Part shown: in pieces, positions 1 to 8,718 of the stretch
Numbering within the stretch: position 1 is the stretch's first letter
Layout of the letters: each line of letters begins with the position of its first letter
From: CAYQUC01 sp964514215
GTDB lineage: Bacteria; Pseudomonadota; Gammaproteobacteria; UBA6429; Thiohalophilaceae
DNA length: 46,791 nucleotides
Reading direction: 5' to 3'
Assembly: GCA_964514215.1 (NCBI GenBank)
Contig: CAZEPW010000024.1
Coordinates: forward strand, 1-46,791
Notes under the pieces: generated by a model
Database searches by the model: none
The model's input: only the letters and a program-made list of their open reading frames with translations
Told to the model about the DNA's origin: nothing
Position numbers and translations under genes: made by a program

Positions 1-229
1 GGCCACTTTCTCTTGCTACGCAATTCACCTTGTCCTCACATTTGTGCTCGCATAGTATTTTCGAACAGCAATAAATATTTTTCTTATCCCGAGTTCAGGT
101 TAATTACATTATTTAAAATACGTATTTTAGATTACTTGATGTACTGGCTGAATCAATTAGGCAGTGTTAAAAAGAGGGTTTGGGTAAATATTATCAATTA
201 AGGAGTAAGAGGAATTTAATCACTAGGGA
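1..229. other. Left-edge stretch with no convincing gene
   Basis: No supported gene was found here. The plus strand is open from the edge to about position 201, but the translation has no recognisable domain, no ribosome binding site and an irregular composition, so I treat it as chance. In related bacteria the gene after holC and its small neighbour is often valS, read leftwards. If that order holds, valS would begin left of the window and this stretch would hold its leader. That is inference from gene order only. Confidence 0.4.
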
Positions 230-1420
230 TTAGTCGTTATTTTTGGTATTCGTTTTTTGAGTTATACAAAGCTTAATTTCATCCGTTAATATATCTTGGA
301 TTTCTTCATCGAGCTGAACAATCAACTGGATTAAACGGTTATGGACTCGTTTTTCCACTCTATTTTGTAAGTCGTTCATTATTTTTGAATTTATTTCTAG
401 AGTATCAAGTCCTGCGATTTTAGAAAAGTCAGTGTCTTTAACGAATGATTTACTGGAGGTATTTTGTTTAACCGTCTTACTCTCGTTTTCAGCACTCGCA
501 AGATTGCTTAACACTTCATTAGTATAACTTGCACTTGCTATTGCGGGAGTTAAATCCGTTTTGGTTTCGGCTATTTGAGATTTTTTTAAGGTTGTCTCTT
601 TTATAACCACTTGATCCTTAACTGGCTTTGTTGTTAAATTCGTTGGGCTATCTGTTTTTATATCAACTTGAGAATCCTCAATAAACAAAATACTATTTTG
701 AGACTTCGGTATCTCTAATGCTGGATCATCTATCGAAATATTTTCAACTGTCTTTTGATTATTTTTAATTGCGTTAGAGCCTAATTCAAAAGAAATAATA
801 TCTGCATTAGATTTATTGATATCCGCATCTGCTTCATCGTCGAACGAAAGGTGGATATCATTAACCTCTAAAATGGAATCCAATTTTATTTCGGAAGAAC
901 TGTCCATATTAAAAAGTGATGATTCATCATCTTCAGGTTCAACCACTTCATCTAACATAGGCACGATTAAATCATGATCATATAAATCATTTAACGGGCC
1001 ATTATCAATTGGCTTATTGCTATCTAAATTATGTTTAACGACAGGAGTGCTTTTGGATTTAAAAATATTTTGGTCTGGTAACTCTTTGACAATAATTTCT
1101 TCAAGAGTACCGGGTATCTCAAAATCAAGAGAAACTTCAAATGCATCAGAAGTTTTAGTTGATGTTGCAACCTCTATTTTTGTGTTTTTAATATTTGCTG
1201 TTTTTTCGATTGGTTGTTTTTTTGATTTTTTTTCTAATCTATTTTCAAGGCTATCACTGCTCATGCTATTGTCAGCTCGTGCAATATTTTCGCGTGCCGC
1301 ACTAATTTTTGAGTCACCTTGCTTTAATAATGATTTAATAGATTCTAACGATTTCATCAGAGATTTTTGCGGATCAAGGCCATCAAAATTATGTTGTTTG
1401 TTGGAACCCCTTTTATTCAT
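230..1420 (-). CDS. Acidic low-complexity protein downstream of holC
   Basis: Hypothetical cytoplasmic protein of 396 residues with no signal peptide or membrane segment. The N-terminal 75 residues are basic and probably helical. The middle (about 90-345) is rich in Asp, Glu, Ser, Asn and Thr and looks disordered. The last 60 residues look like an amphipathic helix bundle (NRVEKRVHNRLIQLIVQLDE). A short aliphatic-acidic motif, IVPMLDEVVEPED, sits near residues 152-164. It starts 5 bases after the holC stop, so the two are almost certainly co-transcribed. Betaproteobacteria carry a comparable acidic protein (DUF2486) between holC and valS, with a similar short motif and helical C-terminus. I suggest it is a distant counterpart, but I cannot prove homology. 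Function unknown. Confidence 0.75.
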   Translation of the reverse strand: MNKRGSNKQHNFDGLDPQKSLMKSLESIKSLLKQGDSKISAARENIARADNSMSSDSLENRLEKKSKKQPIEKTANIKNTKIEVATSTKTSDAFEVSLDFEIPGTLEEIIVKELPDQNIFKSKSTPVVKHNLDSNKPIDNGPLNDLYDHDLIVPMLDEVVEPEDDESSLFNMDSSSEIKLDSILEVNDIHLSFDDEADADINKSNADIISFELGSNAIKNNQKTVENISIDDPALEIPKSQNSILFIEDSQVDIKTDSPTNLTTKPVKDQVVIKETTLKKSQIAETKTDLTPAIASASYTNEVLSNLASAENESKTVKQNTSSKSFVKDTDFSKIAGLDTLEINSKIMNDLQNRVEKRVHNRLIQLIVQLDEEIQDILTDEIKLCITQKTNTKNND

Positions 1421-1425
1421 CTCGA

Positions 1426-1887
1426 CTAGCCTCTTATATTGTGAGATTCAATTTTATAACCACGATCTTTATAGTGAGTGTATCTCACCCGAGCATCATC
1501 GGTCGTATTAGTATCATTTTTATTAATTATTTCAACAACCCGGTTATAGTGACTAAATGTATTTGGAACCGTGCCATCAAAATTGATTAAAACATCGTGC
1601 TGTTTACTTTTTGTTGTTATTGCTTGTTTTGTGCTTAATTGTTCGGTTTGAGCGATTAAGATTGAACAATTCTTTGCAATAGCGGAGTCTATTCGAGCGT
1701 GTGCGATAAAGCTTTCGGGCTTGAATGACCAAAGTAAATCATCAATTAACTCAGCATGTTGAGTAGAGTGAGATTGTATAAAAATGCTATACCCTTGTTG
1801 TTGAATTTTTTCAATCAGGCGGCATGCAAAATTTTCACGAGCTTGGGGTATAGAGCTATCTAAAATATAAAAATCGATACGTGTCAT
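1426..1887 (-). CDS. holC: DNA polymerase III chi subunit
   Basis: The chi subunit of the clamp-loader complex pairs with psi and links the replicase to single-stranded DNA-binding protein. The 153-residue product fits the usual length (about 140-150). Family features seen are the opening RIDFYIL strand, the DDLLWSFKPESFIAHA block at about residues 49-64, and the C-terminal HYKDRGYKIESHNIRG segment, which matches the usual R-x-H-Y-K-x-x-G ending. It lies downstream of pepA on the same strand, the standard pepA-holC arrangement. A 233-base gap with a stem-loop separates it from pepA, so it may have its own promoter. The next gene follows after 5 bases. Confidence 0.9.
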   Translation of the reverse strand: MTRIDFYILDSSIPQARENFACRLIEKIQQQGYSIFIQSHSTQHAELIDDLLWSFKPESFIAHARIDSAIAKNCSILIAQTEQLSTKQAITTKSKQHDVLINFDGTVPNTFSHYNRVVEIINKNDTNTTDDARVRYTHYKDRGYKIESHNIRG

Positions 1888-2073
1888 ATTGTACTTTACT
1901 AAGCAACAAATTACTCAACATAATGAAAAAAATAATTTTTGTAAAACAACTAATATGTTTGCAACAGTATCATATGATACAGTGCTTTTGCGCGTTCTAA
2001 CACAGTTTAAATCATATTCTTAGCTGTTAAGGTATATATTTGATATTTAAAGATAATTTGTTAGATATATGAT

Positions 2074-2110
2074 GATAAAGCCACCTTTTATACTAAAAAG
2101 TGACTTTATT
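2074..2110 (-). terminator. Stem-loop just after pepA
   Basis: Immediately past the pepA stop codon, the minus-strand transcript can form a stem of about 16 pairs (ATAAAGTCACTTTTTA with TAAAAGGTGGCTTTAT). Two of the pairs are G-U and the loop is three bases. On the plus strand the same positions are C-A mismatches, so the structure favours the minus strand. No long U tract follows, so this is either a weak terminator or a 3'-end stabilising hairpin between pepA and holC. Confidence 0.5.
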
Positions 2111-2120
2111 AATCAAATGT

Positions 2121-3608
2121 TTAGAGTTGGTCTAATAAATATTGGGTTAATAACGGCACTGGACGTCCTGTTGCGCCTTTATTTTTACCACTGGTCCATG
2201 CAACGCCGGCTATATCCAGATGGGCCCAGTTATATTTTTTAGTAAAACGCGATAAAAAGCAGGCGGCTGTAATTGTACCGGCTTCTTTACCACCGAGATT
2301 AGCGATATCAGCAAAATTACTTTTGAGTTGATCTTGGTATTCATCCCACAGTGGTAGTTCCCAGGCACGATCTCCGGTGTATTGTCCGGCAGACAGTAAA
2401 TCATTAATTAATGGCGAATGATTGCCAATTAATCCTGCTGCTTGGCTGCCAAGCGCTACAACACAGGCTCCAGTTAATGTCGCAACATCAATGACAACAT
2501 TTGGATTGAATTTTTCACTATAGGTTAATGCATCACATAGAATTAAGCGTCCCTCAGCATCCGTATTTAAAACCTCGATGGTTAGCCCTGCCATGCTGGT
2601 GACGACATCCCCTGGTTTATTGGCATCACCATCAGGCATGTTTTCACAGCTAGGAACGATGGCAACAACATTAATATCTGGTTGTAATTCACCAATTGCT
2701 GCTAGTGTTCCAATGACACTGGCGGCACCACACATGTCAAATTTCATTTCATCCATGGCAGGGGAAGGTTTAATTGAAATTCCTCCTGAATCAAAAGTGA
2801 TACCTTTTCCGACGAGGACGTAGGGTTTTGAATCATTGCCCGGAAAAGAGTATTCGATAGTGATTAGCTTAGGTGCTTGGCGGCTACCTTTGGCAACAGA
2901 CAGGAATGATCCCATACCCAATTTTTCAATGTCATCCTGCTCCAATACGGTTACCGTCATATTTTGATACAGCGTAGAAATTTTTACAGCTTGTTTTGCT
3001 AAATAGCTTGGAGTGCAAATATTACCCGGTAAATTTCCAAGTTCTCTGGCTAATCGACTGCCTTCGGCAATAGCGTTACCTTCACGCACGGCACGTTCAC
3101 CACGATTAAGCTCGCGACGATTGGGGACGTTTAAAATTAACTTTCTGATGGGGCGACGTTCGGTATCTTTTTGACTTTTTAATTTATCAAAGCTGTACAG
3201 TGTGTGGTGAATGCATTCTACTGCTTGGCGGACTTTCCAATGGGTGTCTTTGCCTTTGATATTCAGATCAGTTAAATAACTGACCGCATCCATTGCCCCG
3301 GTATCATTGAGAGTATTTACTGAAGCGATAATTATTTGACGATATTGTGTATAACTAATATTTCGTTCTTTACCGCAACCGACCAGCAATATCCGATCGC
3401 ACAGTACATTTTCAATATTATGTAATAATAATACTTGCCCTAAATTACCCTCTAGGTCGCCTCGACGTAAAATGCTAGTAATATAGCCATTGGTCGCTTC
3501 ATCCATTCTCTCGGCAGCGGGCGATAATTTTCGACGTTCAAATATACCAACAACAACACAAGCTGATCGTTGTTTTTCTGGGGTGCCGCTTTTTACACTG
3601 ATTTCCAT
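2121..3608 (-). CDS. pepA: Cytosol (leucyl) aminopeptidase, M17 family
   Basis: Two-metal aminopeptidase that removes N-terminal residues from peptides. In Escherichia coli the protein also acts as a DNA-binding accessory factor in recombination and pyrimidine regulation. The 495-residue length matches the family (about 500). The signature NTDAEGRL is present near residues 347-354, along with the metal- and substrate-binding GKGITFDSGGISIKPS segment and EMKFDMCGAASV. The N-terminal 160 residues form the more variable regulatory domain. It is divergent from lptF across a 296-base gap, the usual gammaproteobacterial layout. The start ATG has GGATCTC upstream, a modest ribosome binding site. Confidence 0.97.
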   Translation of the reverse strand: MEISVKSGTPEKQRSACVVVGIFERRKLSPAAERMDEATNGYITSILRRGDLEGNLGQVLLLHNIENVLCDRILLVGCGKERNISYTQYRQIIIASVNTLNDTGAMDAVSYLTDLNIKGKDTHWKVRQAVECIHHTLYSFDKLKSQKDTERRPIRKLILNVPNRRELNRGERAVREGNAIAEGSRLARELGNLPGNICTPSYLAKQAVKISTLYQNMTVTVLEQDDIEKLGMGSFLSVAKGSRQAPKLITIEYSFPGNDSKPYVLVGKGITFDSGGISIKPSPAMDEMKFDMCGAASVIGTLAAIGELQPDINVVAIVPSCENMPDGDANKPGDVVTSMAGLTIEVLNTDAEGRLILCDALTYSEKFNPNVVIDVATLTGACVVALGSQAAGLIGNHSPLINDLLSAGQYTGDRAWELPLWDEYQDQLKSNFADIANLGGKEAGTITAACFLSRFTKKYNWAHLDIAGVAWTSGKNKGATGRPVPLLTQYLLDQL

Positions 3609-3693
3609 TCGAGATCCTTAAAAAAATATAAAATAATTGTAAATATAGGAAATAATATACTAAAATCAATAGGTTAATTGTATATAATATAGC

Positions 3694-3699
3694 ATTATA
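3694..3699 (-). promoter_or_regulatory. Possible -10 box for pepA
   Basis: Read on the minus strand this is TATAAT, about 86 bases upstream of the pepA start codon, in the divergent pepA/lptF gap. No good -35 box is seen at the right distance. Another TATAAT on the plus strand at 3865-3870 could serve lptF, 35 bases before its start. The gap is very AT-rich, so both could be chance. Confidence 0.3.
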
Positions 3700-3904
3700 C
3701 ACGCTTGTTATAAATTCAATTATTAAGAATATATTAGGATTATAGAATACTTAATAATAAGCAGAAGTATTCAAATATCTGATTAATATCTTATCTTTAT
3801 TAAAATGAAGTAAAATAGATGTTAGTTTTTATTACTATTAACCAAGTTTACTTTAAACATCATATATAATCAGCATTTATCAACATAAAAATGGAAAACA
3901 GTCA

Positions 3905-4993
3905 TTGATTATTGATCGGTATATTATCAAAGAAATTGTGTTGACCTTCATTGGTGTTACCTTTGTTTTGTTACTGATTTTTTTAAGTGCACTATTACTG
4001 CGTTTATTTGATGATGCTGCGCGCGGCTTATTTCAAGTTAATACCATAATGCTGTTGATGGGGTTTAAGAGTATTGGTAATCTGGTTTTTATTTTGCCTC
4101 TGGCGATGTATTTATCAATTTTATTAGCATTAAGCCGTTTGTATAAAGACAATGAAATGGCGGCACTTGCAGCTAGCGGGGTTAGCGAGCTTAAAGTTTT
4201 ACGCTCGGTTATTATATTATCAGTTTTATTTGCAATATTTGTAGGGTTCTTAACGTTATTTTTAGCGCCTTGGTCACACCACCAAACAGACATCATAACT
4301 GCAAATTCAAAAGTATCTTCTGAGGTTAAAGGCATAAATCCCGGACGGTTTCGCGATATTGCTGGTGGTGAGGGCACTTTGTATGTACAGCATGTTAGTG
4401 ATAAAAAAACAAAATTAAGAAATATCTTCGTACAAGCACGAAACGTTGAAGGTAATATTATCGTCACGGCAGATTCAGGTTATAAGTATATCGACGAAAA
4501 AACCGGGGATGATTTTATCGAGTTAGCAAACGGGTATCGCTACCAAGGTAATCCTGGTGATAGTAATTACTCCATAGTGCATTTTGCAAAACACGGTATA
4601 CGAATTCGTCAAAAGCCACCCACCAGCATTAATTATCATAAATTATCCATTGATACAAAAACTTTATATGAATCAAATAAGTTAGAGGATAAAATCGAGC
4701 TACATTCGCGAATTTCGTTTATGTTTTTATGTTTGGTTTTGTCAATTCTGGCGGTGCCGCTTAGTCGAACATCACCGCGGCAAGGGCAATATGCAAAATT
4801 AACCGTAGCAATTTTAATTTATATATCTTATGCCAACCTATTGAATATCAACCGAGCGTGGTTAGAGAAAGGTAAAATACCAATTGAAGCGAGTTTTTGG
4901 TGGTTGCATATTGTGATGTTTAGTATTGCTATGATATTTATTTTGAAGCAATCTGGCATACGTTATATTTTTCGAAAGAGAATTAAAATTTAA
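3905..4993 (+). CDS. lptF: Lipopolysaccharide export permease LptF
   Basis: Inner-membrane subunit of the LptB2FG ABC transporter, which extracts lipopolysaccharide and passes it to LptC and the periplasmic bridge. The 362-residue protein has the family layout: MIIDRYIIKEI opening, two N-terminal membrane helices (about 10-35 and 55-75), another near 100-120, a large periplasmic beta-jellyroll (about 125-265) and three C-terminal helices. The start is a TTG. It is chosen because the MIxxRYxxxE opening is the conserved LptF N-terminus, and the nearby ATG at 3891 is out of frame. A GGA lies about nine bases upstream. The stop codon abuts the lptG ATG with no gap, so the two are translated as a unit. 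Confidence 0.95.
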   Translation: MIIDRYIIKEIVLTFIGVTFVLLLIFLSALLLRLFDDAARGLFQVNTIMLLMGFKSIGNLVFILPLAMYLSILLALSRLYKDNEMAALAASGVSELKVLRSVIILSVLFAIFVGFLTLFLAPWSHHQTDIITANSKVSSEVKGINPGRFRDIAGGEGTLYVQHVSDKKTKLRNIFVQARNVEGNIIVTADSGYKYIDEKTGDDFIELANGYRYQGNPGDSNYSIVHFAKHGIRIRQKPPTSINYHKLSIDTKTLYESNKLEDKIELHSRISFMFLCLVLSILAVPLSRTSPRQGQYAKLTVAILIYISYANLLNINRAWLEKGKIPIEASFWWLHIVMFSIAMIFILKQSGIRYIFRKRIKI

Positions 4994-6061
4994 ATGGTTA
5001 TTTTAGATAAATATATACGAAAGGTTGTGGTTGGCAATATTGCAATTGTTATTCTGGTATTAACATCGCTTTTTGCTGTTATTAATTTTAGTGGTGAATT
5101 TAGCAAAATTGGACAAGGTAATTATACTATTTGGTTAGCCGTTCAATACACCTTATTAACATTACCGACTCAGGCATATGAGTTTATTCCTGTTGCAACA
5201 TTACTCGGTGTCATGATTGGTATGGGGTCTTTGGCTAATAGAAGCGAATTAATCGTGATTCGTGCCTCGGGTGTAACACTCAATCGAGTTACAATAGCGG
5301 TATTAAAGTCAGCCTTTATTGTTATTTTAATTGGTTTTCTAATTGGTGAGTTTGTCGCTCCTAATTCGAAACAATATGGACAACAACTGTGGTTAAAAGC
5401 TTTAAATCGCAATGCAAGTTTAAATACCAATTCCGGTTTATGGATGCGTGATGCTGATAAATATGTTCATGTGCAAAGTGTTAGTACCTCAGGCAAACTT
5501 TCAGGTATTGAAATTTTTACTTTTGATGAAAATAATGCCATGCAGTTAGCAACTTCTGCCGAATCGGCTACCTATAGCACTGAAGAAGGTTGGATATTAA
5601 ATAATGTAAAAAAAAGTTTTATTGGAAACAATAAAATTCGAGTGCAGTTTTTAGATGTTTTACAATTGGATAATTTATTGCCGCCAGACGTTATTAAAAT
5701 TGTTAGTATTGAACCTGCAATGTTATCCGTTTGGAAACTATATCAATATATAAAGTATTTAAAGTCAAATGGTCTTGATAGTTCTCAATATGAATTATCA
5801 TTTTGGAACAAAGTTGTCATACCACTTTCAATTTTTGCTATGGTGATGTTAGCTTTGCCGTTTGTGTTTGGTATGGGGCGGGGAACCAGCACCGGCAAAC
5901 GAATTGTTATTGGCTTTTTATTAGGTATTGCATTTTTTATTGGGAATAGATTAATTGGCCAAGCCGGAATAGCGAATAATATACACCCGATATTTAGTGC
6001 TTTTACTCCTTCTATTTTAATTATATCGGTATCCTCCTGGTTTTTGCATAAAAACCGTTAA
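4994..6061 (+). CDS. lptG: Lipopolysaccharide export permease LptG
   Basis: Partner permease of LptF in LptB2FG. The 355-residue product begins MVILDKYIRKVVVGNI and contains the typical first-helix and coupling region (ANRSELIVIRASGVT, about residues 78-92). A periplasmic domain (about 125-260) follows, then C-terminal helices with PLSIFAMVMLALPFVFG and the NRLIGQAG segment. It starts directly after lptF. Only 11 bases separate its stop from the stop of the convergent thioredoxin-like gene, and no terminator hairpin is obvious there. The ATPase gene lptB is not in the window, as is usual. Confidence 0.95.
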   Translation: MVILDKYIRKVVVGNIAIVILVLTSLFAVINFSGEFSKIGQGNYTIWLAVQYTLLTLPTQAYEFIPVATLLGVMIGMGSLANRSELIVIRASGVTLNRVTIAVLKSAFIVILIGFLIGEFVAPNSKQYGQQLWLKALNRNASLNTNSGLWMRDADKYVHVQSVSTSGKLSGIEIFTFDENNAMQLATSAESATYSTEEGWILNNVKKSFIGNNKIRVQFLDVLQLDNLLPPDVIKIVSIEPAMLSVWKLYQYIKYLKSNGLDSSQYELSFWNKVVIPLSIFAMVMLALPFVFGMGRGTSTGKRIVIGFLLGIAFFIGNRLIGQAGIANNIHPIFSAFTPSILIISVSSWFLHKNR

Positions 6062-6072
6062 TTAAAAATTTA

Positions 6073-7152
6073 TTATTTATGCTTGGGTAACGCGTTGGCT
6101 TTATAACCCCAAATATCAACATCAACACCCGATTCGACAAAATGCTCGGCTCTTTTTGACAAGTAGCGTTGAAAGCTGGGTTGTTTTTTGTAACTTTCAC
6201 TTAATACATAATGAAATATTCCCTGAGTATGAAATGTTTTAAAGAATGCTTCAGAACGAATTATTTCTTTACCCTCAGAATTAAATACAATGATAGTTGG
6301 TGCGTATTTCACATCAAATTGTTGTGCTAGTTGTTTAGCTGTGGTTTTAACACCTTTGCCATTAATGAGCGGGGTGTCAGCCCACATGTCTAGCTGAATA
6401 ACGGAGAATTTTGAAACTATATTTTGAGTTGATTTTTCTGAAAAAACTTTTTTATGCAGCACCGAACAATTTGGACAATCTTGTTGCTCGAATAAAAGTG
6501 CATAGGGTTTTTTATCTGGGTTGTTAATTAGTTTGGATATATCATAGGGTGGTTTTTCAAAATAGTTTTCTGAAATTAATGGCCCAATACTATTATCATT
6601 AGTTTTTACCCGATGCTTAGCCACATATTGTCGATATGATATTTTATTTTCAGATTTATCGGCAACCCAATCGATAGCAATTTTAAAACGGTCGGGTGGA
6701 AGATAACCATTGAGTCTTAAAATTACTTTGCCTTGCTCATTAAAAAATAAAATTGTTGGTGTAAACTGTACTTTGAGTGCCTGAGCAAAAGTTTTTTCAG
6801 TGAACGTTTGTTTGCCGATATTGACAATGTCTCGATCGCCCCACATATTCATTGATATAACGTCAAAGTTTTTTCTTACTTTCTGCTCTATATCTTTCTG
6901 GGCTAAGTTTCGTTCAACCAAGGCATTACAATAAGGACAGCCGGGTTGATGAAATATTAACATCAAGCGTTTGTTTTGAGCTGCGGCATCAGCAACATCT
7001 TCATTGAGATTAAGAAAGCCTTGTTTGAACCAGCTAGGATATTCGGTTGGCTTTGCTCCATCATAGGCAGCTTTTTGCTCTGCAAACAATAACGTGTTAT
7101 TCGCTAAGAAAACAAAAATAATTGTTAGATAGTTGAGTTTATTTTTAAGCAC
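6073..7152 (-). CDS. Secreted protein with two thioredoxin domains (SoxW-like)
   Basis: Predicted periplasmic thiol-disulfide protein of 359 residues. Residues 1-24 look like a signal peptide ending in LLFA. Two thioredoxin-fold domains follow. The first has CPYC at 72-75 and its cis-proline in FTPT near 132. The second has CPNC at 226-229 and its cis-proline in YAPT near 285. Each domain also has an x-MWxD block after the active site (MNMWGD, LDMWAD), which suggests internal duplication. The first half resembles thioredoxins called SoxW in sulfur oxidisers, which keep the SoxY cysteine reduced. That role is inference, since the sox genes lie 33 kb away. It may be co-transcribed with the upstream RDD gene, 133 bases away. 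Confidence 0.75.
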   Translation of the reverse strand: MLKNKLNYLTIIFVFLANNTLLFAEQKAAYDGAKPTEYPSWFKQGFLNLNEDVADAAAQNKRLMLIFHQPGCPYCNALVERNLAQKDIEQKVRKNFDVISMNMWGDRDIVNIGKQTFTEKTFAQALKVQFTPTILFFNEQGKVILRLNGYLPPDRFKIAIDWVADKSENKISYRQYVAKHRVKTNDNSIGPLISENYFEKPPYDISKLINNPDKKPYALLFEQQDCPNCSVLHKKVFSEKSTQNIVSKFSVIQLDMWADTPLINGKGVKTTAKQLAQQFDVKYAPTIIVFNSEGKEIIRSEAFFKTFHTQGIFHYVLSESYKKQPSFQRYLSKRAEHFVESGVDVDIWGYKANALPKHK

Positions 7153-7285
7153 TTGAGTATCCTCTAAAAAAACATTATTTAACCATAATTAATTTGGATT
7201 AGTATCTATTAGTTTAGTTCCATTTATGCCTTTATAAATCTAAGAGGGATAAATTTAGTGGAAAAATCGAATAGCAATATAATAA

Positions 7286-7804
7286 TTAATCTATATGAGT
7301 TATGTTAGATTCGGTGAATTTGTCTCGCCATAAAAAATATTGGTTGTCTAATAATAACCAAATTAAACCAATAATTAATAATACCCCGTTAGGTAAAGCA
7401 AAAAACCAACTGATGGGGGGACCAATGTCTGGTGCCTCGGGAAGCATTAATTTAACGGCTCCAAGTAAAATTGCAAGCCAGGCTGGTAGGCCAGTAATAA
7501 AGCGTAATAACGCTTGCCATAAATTAATGGCGGATCCATCGGATCGTTGCAATCGAATTTTCCATGCTCGCATTCCGAGGGTTTGTCCACCATGAGTCCA
7601 AAACCAAGCGAAAAATGCGTAACAAACAAAAAATAAATAAGTTGTAAACAGTGGGTTACCGGCAGATATCGATTCTCCACCTGAAAGTGCGGTAGCAAGT
7701 CCGGTCGCAACAAAAAGCACTGCAATTAATAATAATCCGTCATAAGTCATTGCGGCGATACGACGAAATAGTAGAAAACTTGATGATTTATTCTGTGAGT
7801 TCAT
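7286..7804 (-). CDS. RDD family membrane protein
   Basis: Integral membrane protein of 172 residues, function not established. The RDD hallmarks are visible: an arginine pair (RR, about 14-15), an aspartate in the first helix region (TYDGLLL, D22) and the aspartate near the end (WRDKFTES). The conserved GQTLGMRAWKIRLQ loop is at about residues 73-86. Four hydrophobic segments are seen (about 22-42, 52-70, 101-122, 131-152). RDD genes often lie next to lptFG in Gammaproteobacteria, which fits here. It diverges from the DUF2173 genes across 176 bases. Confidence 0.85.
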   Translation of the reverse strand: MNSQNKSSSFLLFRRIAAMTYDGLLLIAVLFVATGLATALSGGESISAGNPLFTTYLFFVCYAFFAWFWTHGGQTLGMRAWKIRLQRSDGSAINLWQALLRFITGLPAWLAILLGAVKLMLPEAPDIGPPISWFFALPNGVLLIIGLIWLLLDNQYFLWRDKFTESNITHID

Positions 7805-7918
7805 ATGTACTTAACTTAATAGTAAAAACAGTTATCATAATGAATTATGAATTTATAATAAAGTTTTTGAGCACGATATTAAATAATTTAATAAAGTACA
7901 AAAAAGTTTCTCGAACCC

Positions 7919-7947
7919 TTGCAATTTATATCGACTATAGTTATTAA
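7919..7947 (+). promoter_or_regulatory. Candidate sigma70 promoter for the DUF2173 genes
   Basis: TTGCAA at 7919-7924 and TATTAA at 7942-7947 are separated by 17 bases. Each matches four of six consensus positions. The predicted start of transcription would lie about 25-30 bases before the first DUF2173 start codon. This fits a single promoter driving the three-gene set. Confidence 0.4.
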
Positions 7948-7980
7948 TAAAGCTTAAATTATAAGATTTGGAATTTAACT

Positions 7981-8337
7981 ATGTCAGTTTATTCAGCTAT
8001 AGCACGTTTGCCCGGAGTATTAGCTGCCGGTGAATATTCATATCGCGGTGATCGATATTCCTATGACGGTGAAATGACCGACGAAATGGCAAAAATGGCT
8101 TCGATCATGTGCCGTTCAACCTCTCTTGCAGTCCATATGCAAGTTAATATGATGAAATCCTTAGGAACAGATTGCGGCTGCTCGCCTTCACGTGGTTGGA
8201 TAGTGAATGGCACTGATTTTACCGTGTGTGTTATCGGTAATAATTTTTGTTTTTTAAATAATGGTGAATCATCTTTGAATCAAGTGATGTCGATGTTGCT
8301 TGAACATGTTGATGATAAAAATGATGAAAAAATTTAA
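7981..8337 (+). CDS. DUF2173 family protein, paralogue 1
   Basis: Small soluble protein of 118 residues. I place it in DUF2173, a family of roadblock/LC7-like proteins known mainly from sulfur-oxidising bacteria. The assignment rests on the overall pattern: a short N-terminal strand pair, a long central helix (about 32-60), a WIV-type strand and a terminal helix. It has five cysteines: C44, C65, C67, C83 and C90. The segment WIVNGTDFTVCVIGNNFC matches paralogue 3 (WIVRGPEMSVCSVGNLVC). No signal peptide. It is first of three tandem genes and ends 34 bases before the next. Roadblock proteins often act as scaffolds or regulators of small GTPases, but none is encoded nearby. Function unknown. Confidence 0.75.
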   Translation: MSVYSAIARLPGVLAAGEYSYRGDRYSYDGEMTDEMAKMASIMCRSTSLAVHMQVNMMKSLGTDCGCSPSRGWIVNGTDFTVCVIGNNFCFLNNGESSLNQVMSMLLEHVDDKNDEKI

Positions 8338-8371
8338 TGAAATTAGTGATTAGCAGTTGTCGGAGAAAATA

Positions 8372-8710
8372 ATGGTAGATCTAGGAAAGTTAATGACTTT
8401 AAAAGGTGCTATTGGCGCATTTACAATGACTGAAGGTGGTGAGCTGATAGACCATAAAGTTTTAGAAGGGGGGGAACTTAATGAAGTTATTTTGGATTTA
8501 TTATGCCATGTGTGTGTTGCGAATATGGCAATAGCGACAATGCAAGCTCGAGGTTGGGAGAAAATGACTGATATGAAAGGATTTTACCCTGTTAATGGTT
8601 TTTCACTTGTTGGCTTTGAATGGACGGCAATTGTGAATGGTAAATTTGGAGTCGTTATCTCAAACAAAGATACCGATTATGAAGCCGCTTACACATTACT
8701 AAATAGTTAG
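8372..8710 (+). CDS. DUF2173 family protein, paralogue 2
   Basis: Soluble 112-residue protein and the clearest DUF2173 member of the three. The opening MVDLGKLMTLKGAIGAFTMT is followed by an acidic stretch, a central helix containing LLCHVCVAN (C45, C48), the GW-x-K/M region and an AIVNGKFGVVISNK strand pair. The ATG at 8372 is chosen over an in-frame TTG at 8357 because a clear GGAGAAAA ribosome binding site lies just before the ATG and would fall inside the longer product. It lacks the VC-x-x-GN-x-x-C motif of its two neighbours, so the three are not interchangeable copies. It ends 8 bases before paralogue 3. Confidence 0.82.
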   Translation: MVDLGKLMTLKGAIGAFTMTEGGELIDHKVLEGGELNEVILDLLCHVCVANMAIATMQARGWEKMTDMKGFYPVNGFSLVGFEWTAIVNGKFGVVISNKDTDYEAAYTLLNS

Positions 8711-8718
8711 GATTTATT

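Noticed and set aside
1..201. Open plus-strand frame from the left edge
   Set aside because: No recognisable domain, no ribosome binding site and an odd composition. It could be chance in AT-rich DNA.
1017..1511. 164-codon plus-strand frame opposite holC and its neighbour
   Set aside because: Lies antisense to two better-supported genes; the translation is a low-complexity mirror of the acidic protein.
4033..4467. 144-codon minus-strand frame inside lptF
   Set aside because: Antisense to a clear lptF; no domain or ribosome binding site.
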